In this document: in pieces, positions 1-4,868 of the stretch | Layout of the letters: each line of letters begins with the position of its first letter | Numbering within the stretch: the first letter of the stretch is position 1 | Origin: Mayfieldus sp038329895 | GTDB taxonomy: Bacteria; Actinomycetota; Thermoleophilia; Solirubrobacterales; 70-9 | Reading direction: 5' to 3' | NCBI GenBank assembly: GCA_038329895.1 | Contig: JBBQNM010000095.1 | Span: 1-5,838, forward strand | Length of the DNA stretch: 5,838 nucleotides | The notes under the pieces: model-generated | Told to the model about the DNA's origin: nothing | Databases searched by the model: none | The model's input: only the letters and a program-made list of their open reading frames with translations | Made by a program: the position numbers and the translations under genes

Positions 1-96
1 GCGATCAGCCAGGCCCAGCGCCGCCTCGGTCTGGAGCGCTCGCGGGCAATCGAGCTCGACTTCGGTATCGAGCGGACCCTCGCGATCGAGCGCTGA
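1..96 (+). CDS. 3' end of an unidentified gene (31 C-terminal residues)
   Basis: Frame 1 is open from the window edge to TGA at 94-96. It encodes an Arg/Glu/Leu-rich, probably helical tail (starts AISQAQRRLGLERS, ends TLAIER). The other + frame that continues open towards the next gene reads as Ser/Arg-rich shadow sequence, so frame 1 is preferred. Too little is present to name a family. It lies 85 bp upstream of the sigma-like gene in the same orientation, so it probably belongs to the same island. The 5' end is outside the window. Confidence 0.45.
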   Translation, partial: AISQAQRRLGLERSRAIELDFGIERTLAIER

Positions 97-141
97 GCAT
101 TCCCCCCTCCGCACCCGGGCGGCTTTCTGGGCTGGGCGACC

Positions 142-184
142 GCGGCCGCATGTTGGCACGCGAAGCGTGCAGGGCGGCCGCATG
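142..184 (+). repeat. Direct repeat GCGGCCGCATG flanking a GCGAAGC-capped hairpin at the sigma-like gene start
   Basis: An 11-bp direct repeat, GCGGCCGCATG, occurs at 142-152 and 174-184. Between the copies is a perfect hairpin, GCACGC-GAA-GCGTGC (156-170), whose tip GCGAAGC is known as an unusually stable mini-hairpin in DNA. Because GCGGCCGC is self-complementary, the two repeat copies can also pair with each other and enclose the inner hairpin. The second copy ends in the likely ATG start of the downstream gene, and the only SD-like stretch (AGGG, 171-174) lies in the internal loop. Translational or cruciform control is possible; function is inferred. Confidence 0.5.
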
Positions 185-739
185 GCTGCCCAGCCCAAAC
201 GAAAGCCCGCCGCCGACAGGCGCGGGCAGATGCTCTGCCAGCTGCTCGAGCAAGATGGCGCGAAGCTTCGCTCCCAGGCCCGGCTTCACGCTCAGCGCCC
301 CTCAGACGCCGAGGACGCTCTGCAGGAAGCCTGCGTTCAGTTCCTTCGCTACTACGACGGCCCGCCCGAGGAGGCGCTTTGCTGGATGTATGTGGTGGTC
401 AAGCGCTGCGCCTGGGCGATCGCAAGACGCGCAGGGCGAATCCGCGAGACTGGGTACGAACTCCCGTCCGCCGCCGGCGAGGGCGAGGAGCGCGAGGTCG
501 TCGCTGTCGATGAGGGTCCCGGACCGGCGGAGGCGGCAGAGCGCCGCGAGGTCGCGTCGAAGCGCCTCGCGCTCCTTGAGGAGTTGAAGCCCGACGAGCG
601 CCGCGCTCTCCTCCTCTTGGCCTTCGGCCACTCCTACAAGGAGATCGCCACGGGCTGCGGCTGGACCCATACGAAGGTCAACCGCTGCATCGCCGAGGGT
701 CGGGCGGCGCTACGCGGCCGGCTGGCGTCGGATGATTGA
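182..739 (+). CDS. Sigma-70 family (ECF-like) RNA polymerase sigma factor of mobile-element type
   Basis: The 185-residue protein has the two-domain layout of an ECF-type sigma factor. A region-2-like segment spans residues ~24-85, with SDAEDALQEACVQFL followed by an aromatic/hydrophobic WMYVVVKRCAWAIARR stretch. An acidic Glu/Pro-rich linker follows (~95-125), then a region-4 helix-turn-helix at ~129-180 (LKPDERRALLLLAFGHSYKEIA, then WTHTKVNRCIAEGRAALR) that should contact a -35 element. Such proteins normally direct core RNA polymerase to a small promoter set. The start is ATG 182, preceded by AGGG at 171-174; an in-frame GTG at 167 would add five residues but has a poorer SD. No anti-sigma gene is visible nearby. 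Its place beside an excisionase-like gene suggests it regulates the island. A non-sigma DNA-binding role cannot be excluded. Confidence 0.8.
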   Translation: MAAQPKRKPAADRRGQMLCQLLEQDGAKLRSQARLHAQRPSDAEDALQEACVQFLRYYDGPPEEALCWMYVVVKRCAWAIARRAGRIRETGYELPSAAGEGEEREVVAVDEGPGPAEAAERREVASKRLALLEELKPDERRALLLLAFGHSYKEIATGCGWTHTKVNRCIAEGRAALRGRLASDD

Positions 740-763
740 GGTGCCTCGTCAAAGGGATATGAC
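736..763 (+). promoter_or_regulatory. Candidate promoter for the excisionase-like gene
   Basis: TTGAGG (736-741), 16 bp, then TATGAC (758-763) resembles a sigma-70 promoter with four of six matches in each hexamer. The -35 overlaps the sigma-like gene's stop codon. Predicted transcription start is near 770, about 14 bp before a 12-bp perfect palindrome. Motif-based only. Confidence 0.3.
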
Positions 764-783
764 GCGATCGGCTATTGCGGCGG

Positions 784-795
784 ACATGCGCATGT
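784..795. promoter_or_regulatory. Perfect 12-bp palindrome, candidate operator
   Basis: ACATGCGCATGT is a perfect inverted repeat in the 266-bp gap between the sigma-like and excisionase-like genes. Its place just downstream of the candidate promoter is typical of a repressor site. The rest of the gap shows only a short direct repeat of GGCAATC (832-838 and 852-858) and a T5 run (864-868) with no convincing terminator stem. Confidence 0.3.
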
Positions 796-892
796 GCGCC
801 TCTACTGCCCACGCCGCGATCGAGCCCGCCGGGCAATCTGCTCCGCTGCGAGGCAATCGGGGCTTTTTGCGGACATAAGGAAGTGAGAGCGC

Positions 893-1009
893 ATGCCTGC
901 CCTTGGCCGCCAACAGACAGTCCCACCGAATCGCTCCGATCGGCGCCACCAGCGCTTTGGCGACGGCTCGGACGGCGTGCCCGCCAACGACTGCGGGAAG
1001 GGAGCATGA
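893..1009 (+). CDS. Possible small protein (38 aa) translationally coupled to the excisionase-like gene
   Basis: ATG 893 is preceded by a strong SD (AAGGAAG, 877-883, 9-nt spacing). The frame runs 38 codons and stops at TGA 1007-1009, overlapping the next start as ATGA. This architecture suggests a real leader gene that couples translation of the excisionase-like protein. The peptide is basic and Gly/Asp-rich (begins MPALGRQQTVPPNRSDRRHQ) with a single Cys near the C terminus and no recognisable domain. About three quarters of third positions are G or C, similar to the flanking island genes. It may be only a coincidental ORF, because the downstream gene has its own good SD inside it. Confidence 0.35.
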   Translation: MPALGRQQTVPPNRSDRRHQRFGDGSDGVPANDCGKGA

Positions 1010-1263
1010 GCGTGGCATCAGACACTCGCAGTGAGTCAAATGGTGCTGAACGGGTGGCCGCGTCCAATCCGCTGCTGACTGCGGATGAGGTGGCATCTCT
1101 GCTCAGGGTCACCACCGCCTGGGTCTATGCCCAGACCCGAGCGGATCAGATACCGCACGTTCGTCTGGGGCGGTACGTGCGCTTCAGGCAAGACGCGATT
1201 GAGCAGTGGATTGCCCGAATCGAGGCGGGCGCGGATGACACGGCGCCGGCGCACCTCCGTTGA
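1006..1263 (+). CDS. Excisionase/AlpA-type helix-turn-helix DNA-binding protein
   Basis: The 85-aa protein matches the small winged HTH ('helix_turn_helix_17'/excisionase) pattern. LLTADEVASLLRVTTAWVYAQ (residues ~23-43) is the HTH, and IPHVRLGRYVRFRQDAIEQWI (~49-69) gives the wing strand and final helix. Proteins of this family bend DNA at attachment sites, help the integrase excise the element, or act as small transcriptional regulators. ATG 1006 is chosen because GGGAAGGGAG (994-1004) lies immediately upstream and the HTH begins shortly after the N terminus; the longer upstream open frame is low-complexity shadow sequence. It sits ~250 bp from the tRNA-Leu 3' end, where xis normally precedes int, and the integrase appears lost. 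A purely regulatory role is equally possible. Confidence 0.82.
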   Translation: MSVASDTRSESNGAERVAASNPLLTADEVASLLRVTTAWVYAQTRADQIPHVRLGRYVRFRQDAIEQWIARIEAGADDTAPAHLR

Positions 1264-1475
1264 GAAGTTCACCGTCCACCCCAAGGTCGAGCGACTGACA
1301 CAGGAAGAGCATCCGCTCGGCCGTGATGCCCGGCGTCACGGGCACTTACTCCTTGCCGGATCAGGTCGCCGAGCGGCTAAAGGGACTGGGAGAGCTGCGC
1401 CGTCCCCTGAAGACTGAGGCAAAGATGTCCCCATATTGTCCCCCTCGCGGGTCAGCCTCACAGCGACCTTCATGA
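1235..1475 (+). pseudogene. Probable remnant of a tyrosine-type integrase gene
   Basis: An ATG at 1235, overlapping the end of the HTH gene, opens a 60-codon frame (to 1417). It starts MTRRRRTSVEKFTVHPKVER and later reads RRHGHLLLAG. A second frame (1326-1475) continues as TYSLPDQVAERLKGLGELRRP. Joined by a frameshift near 1350, they give HGHLL-LPDQVAERL, which resembles the C-terminal 'YGHLxPD...A.RL' of actinobacterial phage integrases (the region holding the catalytic Tyr). No catalytic Arg-His-Arg boxes are present, so a functional recombinase is excluded. The position between the xis-like gene and the tRNA 3' end is where int is expected. The similarity is recalled from the family, not searched; the segment could be plain non-coding att-flanking DNA. 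Confidence 0.35.
1426..1444. repeat. Two TGTCCCC repeats phased 11 bp apart near the tRNA attachment region
   Basis: TGTCCCC occurs at 1426-1432 and 1437-1443, one helical turn apart, with a further GTCCCC at 1402-1407. Short phased direct repeats 80-120 bp from a tRNA 3' end resemble integrase arm-type or Xis binding sites. The function is inferred. Confidence 0.3.
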
Positions 1476-1486
1476 CGACGTTCACA

Positions 1487-1516
1487 ACGAAACCTCCGCG
1501 TTTGCAGAGGTTTCGT
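1487..1516 (-). terminator. Hairpin just downstream of tRNA-Leu, possible terminator
   Basis: ACGAAACCTC (1487-1496) and GAGGTTTCGT (1507-1516) form a perfect 10-bp stem with a 10-nt loop, 3 bp beyond the tRNA 3' end. On the minus strand it is followed by TGTGAACG, not a real T-tract, so termination or 3'-end processing is plausible but not certain. It could instead be part of the island attachment region. Confidence 0.45.
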
Positions 1517-1519
1517 CAG

Positions 1520-1605
<86 letters not shown>

Positions 1606-1618
1606 TCGTCGTGCAGCG

Positions 1619-1624
1619 ATTCTA
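1619..1624 (-). promoter_or_regulatory. Candidate -10 box of tRNA-Leu
   Basis: TAGAAT on the minus strand lies 14-19 bases upstream of the mature tRNA 5' end, leaving a leader of roughly seven bases. No good TTGACA-like -35 is seen at 16-18 bp, so this is a weak call. It lies 8 bp from the divergent lexA -35. Confidence 0.3.
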
Positions 1625-1631
1625 CGTGCCC

Positions 1632-1660
1632 TTGAAAGCGTCCGTATAGGGCGGTACAGT
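1632..1660 (+). promoter_or_regulatory. lexA promoter
   Basis: TTGAAA (1632-1637), a 17-bp spacer and TACAGT (1655-1660) make a good sigma-70 promoter. The predicted start of transcription is ~1667, inside the SOS box, giving a leader of about 48 nt before the GTG start. Confidence 0.7.
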
Positions 1661-1661
1661 A

Positions 1662-1675
1662 CGAACATGTGTTCG
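1662..1675. promoter_or_regulatory. SOS box (LexA operator)
   Basis: CGAACATGTGTTCG has perfect CGAAC/GTTCG arms around a 4-bp centre, matching the Gram-positive/actinobacterial SOS box type (CGAAC-N4-GTTCG). It begins two bases after the lexA -10 and covers the expected transcription start. LexA bound here should block its own promoter; RecA-stimulated self-cleavage after DNA damage would relieve this. Confidence 0.9.
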
Positions 1676-1714
1676 GACCAGTAATGACCGCAAGCCGCTG
1701 ACCGGGAGCGAAGG

Positions 1715-2320
1715 GTGGACCTGACAAAGCGCCAGAAAGAGATCTTCGACTTCATCCGTCGCTACGCCAGCAAATACGGCTATCCCCCCACCGTGCGCGA
1801 GATCGGCAAGGCGGTGGGGTTGCATTCTTCCTCGACGGTGCACGCACACCTCGCAAACCTCGAGAAGTCCGGCCTGCTGCGCCGCGACCCCTCAAAGCCT
1901 CGAGCGATCGAGCTGCTCGTCGACAAGGCCAAGAAGGCGATCCGCCCGCCGGGCCTGCCGCTGGTAGGCCAGGTCGCCGCCGGCCAGCCGATCCTCGCCG
2001 AGGAGAACATCGAGGAGTACCTCGACGTGCCGGAGATGATCGGCGGCGAGGACGGCGACTACGTGCTTCGGGTGCGCGGCGACAGCATGAAGGACGCCGG
2101 CATCCTCGAGGACGACTACGTGGTCGTGCGCCCCTCCGACGACGCCGACGACGGAGAGATCGTCGTCGCGCTGATCGGTGAGGAGGCGACGGTAAAGCGC
2201 TACTTCCGCGAGTCCGACCACGTTCGGCTTCAGCCCGAGAACGATGCGATGGAGCCGATCCGGACCACGGAAGCGAAGCTGCTCGGCACGGTTGTTGGAG
2301 TCTTCAGGAAAGTTTCGTGA
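1715..2320 (+). CDS. lexA: LexA repressor, SOS response regulator
   Basis: The 201-aa protein is a full-length LexA. Residues 1-65 form the winged HTH (LTKRQKEIFDFI, then PPTVREIGKAVGL and SSTVHAHLANLEKSGLL). Residues ~80-201 form the S24-type autoprotease domain. The cleavage site is the Ala89-Gly90 bond in LVGQVAAGQPILA. The catalytic Ser124 lies in RGDSM and the general-base Lys161 in ATVKRYF. On DNA damage the RecA filament stimulates self-cleavage and derepresses SOS genes. The start is GTG 1715, supported by GGGAG at 1704-1708 and by the normal N-terminal sequence MDLTKRQ. It is autoregulated through the SOS box at 1662-1675. Its stop overlaps the start of the next gene (GTGA), so the two are probably co-translated. 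Confidence 0.97.
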   Translation: MDLTKRQKEIFDFIRRYASKYGYPPTVREIGKAVGLHSSSTVHAHLANLEKSGLLRRDPSKPRAIELLVDKAKKAIRPPGLPLVGQVAAGQPILAEENIEEYLDVPEMIGGEDGDYVLRVRGDSMKDAGILEDDYVVVRPSDDADDGEIVVALIGEEATVKRYFRESDHVRLQPENDAMEPIRTTEAKLLGTVVGVFRKVS

Positions 2321-2541
2321 GTTCACCGGCGACAGCTACCCGTTCGCCCGAGCTCGCGATTGACGCCCCGACGGAGCATTCGGCGATGAGGCTGTTCGAG
2401 CCCCACGGTTTGACGCTGGAGGACATCGTCCTCGGCGCCTGGGAGGACCTTGTGGCCGGCGGCCCAGCCGAATGCCCCGTCTGCGGCGGCTCGATGCGCA
2501 CCGCGGGCGGCTGTCGCGCCTGCGGCAGCGACCTCAGCTAA
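2317..2541 (+). CDS. Small zinc-ribbon protein in operon with lexA
   Basis: The 74-aa protein starts at GTG 2317, overlapping the lexA stop by four bases (GTGA). This implies translational coupling and SOS co-regulation. Residues 1-22 are Ser/Thr/Pro/Ala-rich. Residues 24-48 (MRLFEPHGLTLEDIVLGAWEDL) look like a helical segment. The C terminus carries a CPVCGG...CRACGSDL zinc knuckle with Cys53, Cys56, Cys66 and Cys69, probably binding one Zn2+. It is a two-strand ribbon too small for an enzyme, so a nucleic-acid or protein adaptor is more likely. I do not recognise a named family. Confidence 0.75.
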   Translation: MSSPATATRSPELAIDAPTEHSAMRLFEPHGLTLEDIVLGAWEDLVAGGPAECPVCGGSMRTAGGCRACGSDLS

Positions 2542-2607
2542 ACCTGCGTAGTTCTGCGCGCTTCGCGGCCTGCAGGAATCCAGCTATGCGGGTGGCCGGA
2601 CGAGGAC

Positions 2608-2613
2608 TACCAT
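2608..2613 (+). promoter_or_regulatory. Candidate -10 box of rnpB
   Basis: TACCAT ends seven bases before the first paired base of the RNase P RNA (2621), the correct distance for a -10. No clear -35 is visible 16-18 bp upstream. The 66-bp gap after the zinc-ribbon gene shows no convincing terminator. Confidence 0.35.
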
Positions 2614-2620
2614 TGACTTT

Positions 2621-2985
2621 GCGGGCTGGGCGATCGCGGGGGGAGAGAAAACCCCTCGAGGAAAGTCCGGACACCACAGGGCGAGGCGGTGGGTAACGCC
2701 CACCCGGGGAAACCCGCGGGACAGTGCCACAGAAATATACGGCCGATGGCGCGGCCACAGCTGAGTCGCGCACAGGCAAAGGTGAAATGGTGCGGTAAGA
2801 GCGCACCGGCGCCGCGGTGACGCGGCGGCCAGGCAAACCCCGCCCGGTGCAAGGCCAAGCAGGACCGACGACCCGGCCCGGGTAGGTCCAGGTAGGCCGC
2901 AGGGCCGCTCCGGCGGCCCGGTCGGGAATCAACCCCCGGCGAGATAGATGGTCGCCTCCGACAGGATCCGGCTTACAGGCCCGCT
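2621..2985 (+). ncRNA. rnpB: RNase P RNA, bacterial class A
   Basis: This is the catalytic RNA that trims the 5' leader of precursor tRNAs. The ends pair as helix P1, GCGGGC (2621-2626) with GCCCGC (2979-2984). Universally conserved stretches are present in order: GAGGAAAGTCCGGAC (2658-2672), ACAGAAA (2729-2735), GGTAAGAGCGCACC (2794-2807), AGATAGATGGTCGCC near 2942, and ACAGGATCCGGCTTA (2961-2975). The length of ~365 nt is normal for class A, the type found in actinobacteria. It is followed directly by a terminator hairpin. End positions are accurate to a few bases. Confidence 0.97.
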
Positions 2986-2989
2986 AAGG

Positions 2990-3017
2990 AAGGAGCCCCT
3001 CGGGGCTCCTTCTATTT
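2990..3017. terminator. rho-independent terminator of rnpB, shared with the convergent dehydrogenase gene
   Basis: AAGGAGCCCC (2990-2999) and GGGGCTCCTT (3002-3011) form a 10-bp GC-rich stem, followed by a T-rich stretch (CTATTT). It starts five bases after the rnpB 3' end. The stop codon of the minus-strand dehydrogenase (3012-3014) abuts the stem, so the hairpin can terminate both transcripts, though the minus side lacks a good T-tract. Confidence 0.8.
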
Positions 3018-3851
3018 GGTTTGGCGCTTCGGCCAGCGCCCTGACTCGATGCGCTTCTTGTAGCGGCGCTGGCGGCGCTGCGCGTCGCGCATCAGCCGCG
3101 GCGTCAGCCGTAGCGCCAGCGAGGGGAAGGCGTCGAAGATCCTCAGCAACGCGCCGCGCCAGCGGGGGATCGTCAGCACCGGGCGCGGGCGATCGAGCAG
3201 CGCGGCGATTCGGGGTGCCACCTGCTCGACCGTCAACAGCGTGCCGGAGAACGAGCCGGCAGCATCGGGATCGTCGAGCTTGTCGGCGAGCATCGGGGTC
3301 CAGATCCCGTCCGGGCAAACCGCCGAGAGGTGGATCCCCTCGATGCCGGCGCGGCGCAGGTCGAGCAACGTGCCGAGGGTGAAGGCGATCGCCGCGTGCT
3401 TGCTCGCCGAGTAGTTGACCTCCCCGGGCGCGGCGATCAGCCCCGCGAGCGAGATCACGTTGATCACGTGGCCGTTGCCGGTCGCCAGCATCTGCTCCAG
3501 CGCCGCCACGGTGCCGTTCATCGTCCCGGCGGCGTTGATCTCCAGCATCGTGCGGCGGACCTCCTCGTCCTGCTCCCAGGCGAGGCCGGTGACCAGGATG
3601 CCTGCGTTGTTGACCCAGACGTCAAGCGACCCCGCTCGCTCGACCGTCGCCCCGGCGACCTTGCGACAGGCCTTCTCGTCACGAACGTCGAGCGGCGAGT
3701 ACAACGCGCCGCTGCCGAGCTCTGCTGCAACCTGCTCGGCCGCGTCGGCGTCCACGTCGGTCACGTGAAGGGTGAGGCCCCGGGCGGCGAGGGCCTGCGC
3801 CACCGCGCGACCGAGGCCGCGACCCGCGCCTGTGACCACTGCGGTCGCCAT
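3012..3851 (-). CDS. Short-chain dehydrogenase/reductase (classical SDR), probably NAD(H)-dependent
   Basis: The 279-aa protein is a Rossmann-fold oxidoreductase of the classical SDR family. The cofactor loop TGAGRGLG is at residues 7-14. Asp32 at the end of beta-2 favours NAD(H) over NADP(H). Asp55 contacts adenine, and NNAG is at 81-84. The catalytic tetrad is Asn106, Ser134, Tyr147 and Lys151 (YSASK). The usual 'PG' after beta-6 reads PDG (180-182). A long Arg/Lys-rich C-terminal tail (from ~255) is unusual and could bind membrane or nucleic acid. The substrate cannot be read from sequence; many actinobacterial homologues act on ketones, alcohols or lipids. ATG 3851 begins right before beta-1 and has no SD; a TATCCT -10 ends only 9 bp upstream, suggesting a leaderless mRNA. 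Confidence 0.93.
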   Translation of the reverse strand: MATAVVTGAGRGLGRAVAQALAARGLTLHVTDVDADAAEQVAAELGSGALYSPLDVRDEKACRKVAGATVERAGSLDVWVNNAGILVTGLAWEQDEEVRRTMLEINAAGTMNGTVAALEQMLATGNGHVINVISLAGLIAAPGEVNYSASKHAAIAFTLGTLLDLRRAGIEGIHLSAVCPDGIWTPMLADKLDDPDAAGSFSGTLLTVEQVAPRIAALLDRPRPVLTIPRWRGALLRIFDAFPSLALRLTPRLMRDAQRRQRRYKKRIESGRWPKRQTK

Positions 3852-3860
3852 CGCCGCGGG

Positions 3861-3866
3861 AGGATA
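3861..3866 (-). promoter_or_regulatory. Candidate -10 box giving a leaderless dehydrogenase mRNA
   Basis: TATCCT on the minus strand lies 9 bp before the ATG at 3851, so transcription would start at or a few bases before the start codon. No SD is present. No strong -35 is visible. Confidence 0.35.
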
Positions 3867-3954
3867 TTCGCGGCGGTAATCGAAGGGCGGGGGAGCAGTT
3901 CGTGGCGTCTGTGACGGGGTACCAAGAAGTGCGTATTAGCCGTAAGGACCCTGC

Positions 3955-3960
3955 TAGGAT
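3955..3960 (+). promoter_or_regulatory. Candidate -10 box of the riboswitch-controlled gene
   Basis: TAGGAT fits the actinobacterial TANNNT -10 pattern and places the transcription start at ~3967, exactly where the riboswitch P1 stem begins. The -35 region is weak. Confidence 0.5.
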
Positions 3961-3967
3961 GCCGCGA

Positions 3968-4109
3968 CTTTCATCCGCTGAGTCCCCGCCACATACCGCG
4001 GGGAGCGGGGGACCCACCAGGTTGTTGGGGCGAATCGCCGGCATCTGCCGCGTAGCGCAGCTCTTTCAGCGCGAGCCCGTCAGCTAACCCCGTAAGCGCT
4101 CAGAAAGAG
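3968..4109 (+). ncRNA. c-di-AMP riboswitch (ydaO-yuaA class)
   Basis: The leader carries the signature blocks of the ydaO-yuaA aptamer, in order. They are CGCTGAGTC at the 5' side, a CCCCGC/GCGGGG hairpin (3984-3989 with 3998-4003), GGGGGACCCA (4007-4016), GGGGCGAATC (~4026-4035), and GAGCCCGTCAGCTAACCCCGTAAGCG (4073-4098). P1 can form from CGCT (3976-3979) with AGCG (4095-4098), extended by CTTTC (3968-3972) with GAAAG (4103-4107). In this class c-di-AMP binding normally turns the gene off. There is no room for a terminator before the ATG at 4113, and the SD (AAAGAGG, 4104-4110) overlaps the P1 3' strand, so translational control is inferred. The class is often found before cell-wall genes in actinobacteria. 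Confidence 0.95.
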
Positions 4110-4112
4110 GCT

Positions 4113-4868
4113 ATGGACGAACGCATGCCCCGCCGCTGGCGAGCGGGTGACAACTTCAATCGGGAGACAGGTGCGCGAGGGCGGCGCCCGGATCGTCATG
4201 CGCTGTGGGCACTGTTGCTCGCGGTCTTCACGCTGGTCGTGGCGGCGGCGTCGGCCCATGCGGCCAGCGGAGGCGTTGGGGCCGGCGACGGCACAGCCTC
4301 CGGAAGCGGCGACACCTCCCCGACGCTGACGCCGCCCCCGGACGCGACGACGGGGTTCGGTTCGCGGGTGCTGCGCGTCGGCATGGAGGGCGACGACGTC
4401 CAGGTCCTGAACGGGATCGTGAAGTCGAAGAGCTATGCGTCGGGCATCCACCTCAGCACCGTCTTCGAGGCGCCGACAAAGGGAGCCGTGAAGGAGTTCC
4501 AGGGCGAGGCGGGCCTGCCGACCACCGGCGTCGTCAACCAGTCGACCAGTTCGGCGCTGGTCCACTCGATGGATCGGGCCGGCGCCACCTGGTACGGGCC
4601 GGGCTTTTACGGCAACCAGACGGCCTGCGGGAAGGTGCTCCGCCAGACGACGCTCGGCGTCGCGCACAAGTCGCTGCCCTGCGGGACCAAGGTGACGCTC
4701 GCCTATCACGGCCACTCCGTGGTCGTCCCGGTGATCGATCGCGGGCCCTACGCCGCCGGCTACACGTTCGACCTCACCGGCGCGGCGGCGCAAGCGCTCG
4801 GCGTAACGACTTCGACGACGCTCCACTACGCCGTCGCGCAGCGCGGCAGCGACCAGCGCGGGCTCTAA
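4113..4868 (+). CDS. Secreted peptidoglycan-binding protein with RlpA-like double-psi beta-barrel
   Basis: The 251-aa protein begins with a charged N-region (~1-29), a hydrophobic core (ALWALLLAVFTLVVAAA, ~30-46) and a likely signal peptidase site AHA-AS (after ~50). A Ser/Gly/Pro linker follows. Residues ~84-150 are a PG_binding_1 domain (LRVGMEGDDVQVLN..., LPTTGVVNQSTSSAL). Residues ~158-245 are an RlpA/DPBB domain (TWYGPGFYGNQTACGKVL, LPCGTKVTLAYHG, VVVPVIDRGPYAAGYTFDLT). Cys172 and Cys190 may form a disulfide. Asp209 (DRGPY) is the conserved acid; the Glu of 'TASGE' in lytic RlpA is Lys174. It likely binds or remodels peptidoglycan outside the cell. ATG 4113 has AAAGAGG two bases upstream; ATG 4125 is an alternative with looser SD spacing. 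It is controlled by the c-di-AMP riboswitch. Confidence 0.92.
   Translation: MDERMPRRWRAGDNFNRETGARGRRPDRHALWALLLAVFTLVVAAASAHAASGGVGAGDGTASGSGDTSPTLTPPPDATTGFGSRVLRVGMEGDDVQVLNGIVKSKSYASGIHLSTVFEAPTKGAVKEFQGEAGLPTTGVVNQSTSSALVHSMDRAGATWYGPGFYGNQTACGKVLRQTTLGVAHKSLPCGTKVTLAYHGHSVVVPVIDRGPYAAGYTFDLTGAAAQALGVTTSTTLHYAVAQRGSDQRGL

Noticed and set aside
150..587. 145-codon + frame starting at the first GCGGCCGCATG copy
   Set aside because: Ser/Arg/Ala-rich composition typical of a high-GC shadow; it overlaps the sigma-like gene, whose frame has recognisable region 2 and region 4.
841..875. T5 run at 864-868 as a terminator after the sigma-like gene
   Set aside because: No stable stem directly precedes it; only a 4-bp stem is possible further upstream.
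759..878. 39-codon ORF between the sigma-like gene and the small 893-1009 ORF
   Set aside because: Its AAAGGG is only 2 nt from the ATG, the start lies inside the candidate -10 element, and the frame contains the 12-bp palindrome. The peptide shows no domain.
2534..2932. 132-codon minus-strand frame across rnpB
   Set aside because: Antisense to the RNase P RNA; Arg/Pro/Ala-rich with no domain or SD.
3330..3914. 194-codon + frame antisense to the dehydrogenase
   Set aside because: Arg/Val/Asp-rich mirror of the SDR gene with no recognisable motif.
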